NCBI RefSeq assembly: GCF_029168945.1
Contig: NC_083604.1
Coordinates: 63,752,211-63,816,210 of the forward strand
Reading direction: 5' to 3'
Length of the DNA stretch: 64,000 nt
Source of the DNA: Cannabis sativa
Taxonomy: Eukaryota > Streptophyta > Magnoliopsida > Rosales > Cannabaceae
How positions within the stretch are numbered: the first letter of the stretch is position 1; every line of letters starts with the position of its first letter. Position numbers and translations under genes: made by a program. Positions 57,578 to 64,000 of the stretch are shown one piece after another. The notes beneath the pieces were generated by a model. That model saw only the letters and a list, made by a program, of their open reading frames with translations. It did not search any database and was not told where the DNA came from.

Positions 57578-59021
57578 GGTTGATTGCGGGGCAGAGTCCC
57601 AGCCACCGCAGATTTGTCAAAAAAACCAGATTGATCCGTCACAGAGTTGGAAATATTCTGGTTTGATTCCTGTCCAGTTGACAAAGTTGGATTGGATTCA
57701 GTGTGTTGTATACCCCTGCACCGCTTGAGAAATTTTCTGACTAATGTGCTCTCAGTTTGTCTCTTTGGTTGTCTATTTGGTGAGAAGTTTTCCTTGTCTA
57801 TTGTTTGCTGGATTGTTGTGCTTATGACAGCATCAGTTGATATAATTTGCCTCAATGGTGTATGTTGAGTTCCAGGACCTCTTGACATAGTATTAACTGT
57901 GGAAGGGATTGGTGGATAAGTTGCAAAGGTATGGTGATTAATACCAATATCGGACATATAAACTTCAGAGAGGTCATCAACTTCTTGAATTTCCACAGCT
58001 GGTTTTGGACTTTGTAATGCAGAGATTGAAGAGGCCATATGAGTGGTTTGCAAACCAGTTGAAAGAGAAGAGTGACTATGTAGTAAGGCTGGTGCAAACA
58101 TAACTTTAGTGGAACCGAATGTGTAGTGTTGTTTGTTTCTGGTACAGATCCAGAGGGCATTGTATCAGAATTGGCATTATGTTGTTGGTCAGATGATTCT
58201 CCTGGTAACAGTGGCCACGGATGAGGTGATTGTCTATTGGAAAGGTTTGGAATTGCAGCAGTGAAAGATTTTCGTGCCAAACGCGTTAGGAGAGGCCAAG
58301 CATTTCCCTTTGAGAAGTCGGTTCTGTACTTGTCATAACCATTGTTAGGTAATGCAGCCCCTTTCAATTCTGGTCCGTAAAGTAGATCAGGCTCTATTCC
58401 ATTGTCAATTTTTTCCATGCATACTAAACATTTCTAGAATGGATGACCAAGCCTACCACACTCCATACACCATTCAGGAAGTCTTTCATAACGAAATTCC
58501 ACCCAAAACTTATCACTAACTTGTTGGAGTTTAATGTTTCGACCCCGTAGCAGTGACTTAGTGATATTCAATTTGACGCGAAATCTTAAGAAAGGACCCC
58601 AACCTTCTTCTACCGAATCATCATGGACTTCTAGAAATTCTCCAATAATGTTCCCCAAGGCTTTTGCCAAAGATTTAGACTTGCTAAGGAAAGGAAGTCT
58701 ATAGCATTGTACCCAAAAAGGAGAGTAAATGAGATCATTGGATGAGACATTTTGTAAAGCACTTGGTGTGTACAATACTATGTGATGATTTTGAAAATGA
58801 AAAGGCTCCCTAAGAAGAACCCTTTGCTTGGCTCCTTCACATCTGAAAGTTAAAACAAAGAGATCAGGAGGTTGTTCAGTAATTTTTGTCTGAAATCTGC
58901 CATTCCAATGATCCTTCATTTGTTTCTGCAATGTTGAAAGCCAAACCGTTTTTGTTGTAAGAATTCGTGCAACCAGAACATTGTCAATACCGGTAGTTAA
59001 GTTGTCTTGATCTTCATCCAA
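57574..59021 (-). pseudogene. LINE 3 ORF1, broken
   Basis: [20 protein letters not shown] at 59021 starts a DUF4283-type region ([15 protein letters not shown]). The CCHC knuckle [14 protein letters not shown] is interrupted by TAG at 58431-58433, in phase, where arginine is usual. A frameshift near 58100 moves the tail to the frame ending at 57574. The final TGA overlaps the ORF2 ATG as ATGA (57577-57574). Confidence 0.8.
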
Positions 59022-59231
59022 AATCAGAATTGAGTCGAGGAGATAATCTTTCCCTTCATCTTGTCAGTCAAAGGATTCATGCTTCAGATGGGAATTTAGT
59101 AATTAGAGAGGAAAGCTTAAATGGTGTGGAGCGGTTGAAGAGAAGAACATGATCAGGAAGGAAAAACCAGAAAGTGGTACAAAATAACTGCCGTCGAGCA
59201 CACAAACGGCAGACACTCTTAAAAAAAAAAA

Positions 59232-59862
59232 TTAATTATTTAATATATATATTGAATAATATTATTTTAATAATTTTTAGAGTTACTTACTTTACAATAT
59301 TTTAAAATAGAATATGTCAAAAGTTGCTTAAAAAAATTAAATAAAATAAAATATTTATATTTTGGTGATAAATATTTTTAACACACTTACGTAATTATGC
59401 TTTAAATTTAATATGATGTCATTGCCATTTAAATTTCAACGCGCTCAATTTAACTGTCCGCGCGCGCAGCCCCTAAATACACGAATGTTTGTTTTGTTTT
59501 TGGTAAATACATGAATGTTGGTCGATCTTTAGACTGTCCATGTCTTGTTATACAACAAGAACACTCATCTTTCAACCATACCTACTATTCACAGTAAAAA
59601 TAATTAAAGAAGTAATCAAAATTGAGTAAGTAAGTACTCTTTCTCGGATTTCATATCCATGGAAGCTACTACTCTTTTTCCCTGCTGTCTCTGCCCCATA
59701 AAAAATGTTATTACTATTATTTAAATAAAAAAACAAGCCTCTGTTTTTGTTGGAAACCACATTTTATAATAAAATATTTGTTAAAAGTAAAGACAAAGAC
59801 CTCGTCTTCCGAAACACCGTGGGAGGTTTAACTAGTGTAGTTAGTAGTTATCTCAGTCTCCT
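59232..59862. other. Upstream region of the STOP1-like gene
   Basis: AT-rich with no coding evidence. GCGCGCGC-like sequence at 59458-59468 is the only GC-rich patch. Confidence 0.5.
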
Positions 59863-59870
59863 TATATATT
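59863..59870 (+). promoter_or_regulatory. TATA box candidate of the STOP1-like gene
   Basis: TATATATT about 135 bp upstream of the ATG, followed by a pyrimidine-rich CTTCTCTCTCCCT (59872-59884), the usual arrangement of a plant TATA box and Y patch. Confidence 0.5.
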
Positions 59871-60002
59871 AACTTCTCTCTCCCTATATGATAAGGTTAA
59901 CTTCTCACTCTTATTCTATATCCATACACGTGACACAATACGCAGTCGTTTTAACCACACTCGTATACTGTACTGTTCTCTTACAACCGCTTGGGAATAA
60001 TC

Positions 60003-61073
60003 ATGTCATTTCCCGGCGAACCCATTCATATTCCGGACGAATTTTCAGGCGATTTTACTCACCAGGTTCCGTTTGTGAATTCCAATCCTCAACTCCATCT
60101 CGCGAATCTTTTCTCGGTCCAAGAGAGAATGGAATCTGTACATCGATTCTTATCGGAATCGGTCAACGCCAACGCTTCTCTCAGCTTTGGCCAGATGACT
60201 ATGGTCTCCACAGAGATCTTCTCCGCTATTCAACAGGTAATCAACGACGGTTCGGCGCTTATTGCTCTATCTCAGGTCCCAATCGCCGCTGCCTCTGCCG
60301 CTGCTTCCGATGTTTCCAAACCAATCGTAGATGTGAAAGCAGAGTCGTTCGAGGGGGAAACGAAGAAGGAAGAAGAAATTGACGGTGGTGACGGAGATTT
60401 CGAGGTCGTCGAGCTCGATTCAGTCGAATTGCTCGCCGAACATATCCATTTTTGTGAGATCTGTGGGAAAGGATTTAAGCGAGATGCGAATCTGAGGATG
60501 CACATGAGGGCGCACGGTAACCAGTACAAGACTCCAGAGGCTTTGAGCAAACCGGCTGAACGAATCACCGAACCGGATCGGAAAGGTCCGGTCCGATTCT
60601 CCTGCCCTCACGTCGGCTGCAACCGAAACAAGACTCACAAGAAGTTCCGGCCTCTGAAATCAGCTATCTGTGCCAAGAATCACTTCCGGCGGAGCCATTG
60701 CCCGAAGATGTACTCCTGTAATCGTTGCAACAAGAAGAAATTCTCAGTTCTGGCGGACTTGAAAAGCCATATAAAGAATTGCGGAGAGGTTCGGTGGCGA
60801 TGCACGTGCGGGACCACTTTCTCGCGCAAGGACAAGCTCTTCGGTCACATGGCTCTGTTCGAGGGGCACATGCCGGCGGTAATGGACGATGGTGATCGAA
60901 GCGAGAAGGGGAAGACGCCAATATTGAATGGTAGGGAAGGGGATGAGGATATGGATGATGGAATGAGTTTCAGGGATGACGATGAGCTTTTCGAGGGCCT
61001 TCTCGATGGGTTCGGATGCCCAATTCAGGGTTTCACTCTACAAGATGTTTTGGGGTCTCCGACTGAATTTTGA
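60003..61073 (+). CDS. STOP1-like: STOP1-family C2H2 zinc-finger transcription factor (356 aa, single exon)
   Basis: Nuclear C2H2 factor of the SENSITIVE TO PROTON RHIZOTOXICITY family, which in Arabidopsis controls tolerance genes for acid soil and aluminium. The ATG at 60003 gives [14 protein letters not shown]; the open frame to 59991 has no earlier ATG. Four fingers characteristic of the family start at residues 151 (CEICGKGF...HMRAH), 201 (CPHVGCNRN...HFRRSH), 239 ([11 protein letters not shown]...HIKNC) and 267 ([16 protein letters not shown]). The N-terminal part contains an alanine-rich stretch; the tail is acidic (DEDMDDG). At 356 aa it is nearer the short STOP2 type (about 370) than STOP1 (about 500), as far as I recall those lengths. 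No introns, no damage. Confidence 0.93.
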   Translation: MSFPGEPIHIPDEFSGDFTHQVPFVNSNPQLHLANLFSVQERMESVHRFLSESVNANASLSFGQMTMVSTEIFSAIQQVINDGSALIALSQVPIAAASAAASDVSKPIVDVKAESFEGETKKEEEIDGGDGDFEVVELDSVELLAEHIHFCEICGKGFKRDANLRMHMRAHGNQYKTPEALSKPAERITEPDRKGPVRFSCPHVGCNRNKTHKKFRPLKSAICAKNHFRRSHCPKMYSCNRCNKKKFSVLADLKSHIKNCGEVRWRCTCGTTFSRKDKLFGHMALFEGHMPAVMDDGDRSEKGKTPILNGREGDEDMDDGMSFRDDDELFEGLLDGFGCPIQGFTLQDVLGSPTEF

Positions 61074-62227
61074 TACACCAGGTTCTTTTTATCTTTCGTT
61101 TGAATCATTTAGAATTGTATATATGATGCCAATTTTTATACATTATTATTTTCCATTGAATGATTACTTTTTTATTCTTTATCATTCATTTCTTCACTCA
61201 ATAATCTCTATCAGTTGTTTTGGTAGCATAAATAACTGTGGTTGATATCCAGGCAGGCTTTCAAATTTGTAATGTGTGACTACATTCTTTGAATTGAACT
61301 ATTATTGATATTTTGACACAATATAATACAATCGATTATGCAATGTAAGTGATTAACTAATTAGGATTATATATGGTTTAAGAAATGTGCACCACTGAAC
61401 TCTTTTATTAAGATTTAAGCTTTTAACTAGCCTTTGCAGTTGCAGTCGAGGAGCTTGTTCAGCTCAGCACTACACATTTGTGTTTATGTACTATTATTTA
61501 ATATTCTTCTGGTATTACTTTTCATTGCCAAATTGTGACATGGAATTTGTGAGAAATTGGAGTGGAGTAGTAGAAACATTTCTTGGCAATAAAATATTTG
61601 AATGGATCTAATATTATTTGTGGTCACTGGTGAGGTGCCTCCCAAAATGTGCCAATATGGCTAATCAAAGGGGAGAAGGAATATTATACAATAAAGATCT
61701 GATCAAATGGAGATTCAGACACGGGACTATTTCATAACCAGAAAAACCAAACTTGGAAAGTATTTATTTCTTTGCATCAAACTATTATTTGCCGTATTGC
61801 TTTCCACTATACAAAACATGCATTACACTGTTACGTACAGAGAAAACATCACTTCTATTTTTCCTTCACTTCTAACTTTAACGCTCTTTTAAAGCTTCCA
61901 ACCAAATTACTCAGCTTAATTGACAACGAAAAATAAGCAAAGATCAAATTTTGCATTATTATCTTTTATATATGTAAAAATTGAACATTATATGTTTTTG
62001 CATCATGCTACATATATATGTATTTATCCAATGAGATTATGTGATTTTATATTAAACATTAAGGATTAGGTTTGGTAAATCTTATATTTATTTTAAAAAT
62101 TAAGTGTCATTCATTTTATTAATTTTAAGGGCATTTGTTCGTTTGTTATAAATTTTTTGAAAGGTAAGCCTATTTTCATATTTTATTAAACTATTATTTT
62201 TATAGCATTGTTACAATGCACCATTAG
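61074..62227. other. 3' flank of the STOP1-like gene
   Basis: AT-rich, with the gene's probable 3' UTR in the first few hundred bases. No other gene is supported. Confidence 0.5.
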
Positions 62228-63721
62228 TGTTGGCAGTTGTTTTACCAAAATCTAAATTTATTAACAAGTATGTTTGATTATATTTTATAATCTAACACCC
62301 TAAATATAAATTTTTTAAAATAATGAATTAAACACATATAAAATTCTAGAAAACTTTACATTGGTAGCAACGAAATATTATAGTTTTTTTTTTTCCATTC
62401 AGAGCTCTAATCCTTATTCCTTTCAGCCGGAGAGTAATAACAAGATCTAAACCTGTATCTCTTTCAGGTGTTGAAATTCTTCATAATCTTCCCTACTATG
62501 ATTGATTTGATAAGAGTGAGAATGTACTCTTATCACTATAAGGACGAAATTTAGAGAGAGGAGAGAACTCAAAAATTAGAGAGGAGCCTCTCTTTTCAAT
62601 TTTTTGACAGAATAGACTTATGAATAGTTGGACCCCACTAGTTATAATTTTACTATTTTATTTTAACAATTTATCTTTTCTTTCATAAATACTATATTAT
62701 AATTTTAAACATTTAAATGTCAAATCTATTTATTTAATAATTATAATTAATTATCAAATAAAATTGCTATTTAACCTATTTATTAATTAGACCTTATAAC
62801 AAAGTCTCTTAATTAAAAAATAAATTTCCAAACTTATTTTTTTCTCAATTAAGTCTTTGTTTAGTGTAAATTCATAAATAAGACATAGTCTAATTTAGAA
62901 TTCTAATTGGTTTAATTAAGACCAATTAACTGAGTCTACAAGCCAATATTATCTCAACTAGTGTTGGAGACCATAAGCCTATATAATCAAGCTTCCAATA
63001 AGTAGATTCAAAATTTACCAAGTAAATTTTCTAACTTATTAACTCCTCCTAACTTCACTATAGATTCGAAATTGTACTCTTAATTATATAGAACGTTTTA
63101 TATGTTCCAAGATATAGATACGCTATTAATTATCTATTGTTATAATCTAAATAATCAAAGATTCTCTATAGATGATTTACATCGAGTAGGGATAAATTTA
63201 CCGTTCTACTTCTCGATGTATTTTATCTTTAAAAGACTTAGCTTTCTATAAATAATATTTCAATAAACTAATATAATTACTGAAATAAGAGCTCTTTCAT
63301 TTATCTCTATTAAGCCAAGCTCGAATGAAATCATCATTTCACTACTATGTCAATTAAAAGTGATAGATTTCGTATCTATGATTAGCACTCTCACTCAATT
63401 GTACTACCATGTTCTCAAGATGTAAGTATTGGGTCGATCCAATTGGTCATCTTTAACGAATAACTCAAAGAACATAAATAACTCAGTTAAGCAAGAACCT
63501 AACCATCTCAGGTTTAAGATCTATTGATCTAGGATCAAAGTGATATTAACTTAAATAGATACAACAGTAAGTTTATAATATCTCATTCAAGTTCAATATC
63601 GGTCCAGTTCGACGTATACTCTATACATCCAATACTAGCATACTTTACCAATGTCCTAGAAAGGACATAACACTTATCCAAGGTGTAAGTAAACTTTATC
63701 GCTAATTGTCACGTCAGTGTA
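62228..63721 (-). repeat. Copia LTR, truncated by a second copy
   Basis: Starts TGTTGGCAGTTGTTTTACC and follows the Copia LTR sequence of 26353-28235 and, more closely, of 44321-46259 reversed. It stops at TCACGTCAGTGTA, about 200 bp short of the expected end, where another LTR starts. Confidence 0.75.
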
Positions 63722-64000
63722 TGTTGGATTATATTTTACCAGGACCTAGATTTACTAACAAATATATTTTTAACATCCTAAATATGAATTTCTAAAACAA
63801 TAAAACTTAAACACATATAAAGTATGAGAAACCTTACATTGGTTGCAGCGGAATTAAATGACTCCTTCCACTCAGATTTCTAACCTTTGTTCCTTTCTGT
63901 CGCAGAGTATAATCAAGATCTGAGCCTGACACTCCTTCAGTTGTTTGGATTCTTCACAATCTTACACATTATGATTGAGTACTAACTTGTTATGGGTGAG
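63722..64000 (-). repeat. Copia LTR, start only (runs off the window)
   Basis: TGTTGGATTATATTTTACCAGG and the following 280 bp match the start of the LTR at 12406/26353. GTGTA (63717-63721) would be its left target duplication; the partner lies outside. Confidence 0.75.

Larger units (their letters stand above)
53425..59231 (-). mobile_element. LINE 3: full-length but decayed non-LTR element
   Basis: Minus strand with the complete order of parts: leader, ORF1 (59021-57574), then endonuclease, RT, zf-RVT and RNase H (57577-53453). Ends are less certain; TTAATTATTT occurs at 53415-53424 next to a T-rich run and again at 59232-59241, which would be a 10-bp target duplication, but in AT-rich sequence this is weak. 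Many stops and frameshifts are present. Confidence 0.75.

Noticed and set aside
59888..60382. Overlapping frame in the STOP1-like gene
   Set aside because: Shadow of the real zinc-finger frame, which has the four conserved fingers and the proper ATG.

Overview
This is nuclear DNA of a flowering plant, almost certainly a eudicot. The evidence is AT-rich intergenic sequence, spliced Helitron and PIF/Harbinger genes with GT-AG introns, plant-type LINEs carrying a C-terminal RNase H, a Cassandra-type element with 5S rRNA in its LTRs, and one intact STOP1-family C2H2 zinc-finger gene. A Cannabaceae-like genome is a guess from the general look of the Copia LTRs; nothing here proves it. About nine tenths of the window is nested transposons. 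The only intact host gene is the STOP1-like gene at 60003-61073 (+).

Layout. 1-11533: the 3' part of an autonomous-type Helitron (+) with Rep/PIF1 helicase and a spliced RPA-like gene, ending in a palindromic hairpin plus CTAG. The helicase is split by a full-length, intact LINE (969-6501, -) flanked by a perfect 17-bp target duplication. The RPA-like gene is split by a 940-bp Cassandra-like TRIM (8617-9556, -) with two LTRs that look identical. 12123-31250: a second LINE (-), cut by a Copia-type element (12406-28235, -; duplication AGTTT). One LTR of that Copia is itself cut by a 5.6-kb PIF/Harbinger element (13441-19025; duplication TCA) with transposase and Myb/SANT genes. 31250-34340: gene debris, namely a WAT1-like scrap and a UDP-glucose 4-epimerase pseudogene that keeps its splice sites, plus a minisatellite.

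34345-35036 and 41001-41484 are Tourist-type MITEs (duplication TTA). 35347-40117 is a MULE-like element (9-bp duplication) built of about 540-bp tandem repeats, holding a solo Gypsy LTR and a 5'-truncated LINE. 42960-46259 is the 3' end of another Copia (+), abutting a truncated, decayed Ty3/Gypsy element (46260-51140, -). 53425-59231 is a third, decayed LINE (-). 59232-62227 holds the host gene and its flanks. 62228-64000 holds two Copia LTRs, one inserted in the other.

The layers give a relative order of insertion: Helitron before LINE 1 and Cassandra; LINE 2 before Copia before Harbinger; MULE before solo LTR and LINE fragment. In all three LINEs the ORF1 stop and the ORF2 start share the four bases ATGA, which suggests stop/restart translation of ORF2.
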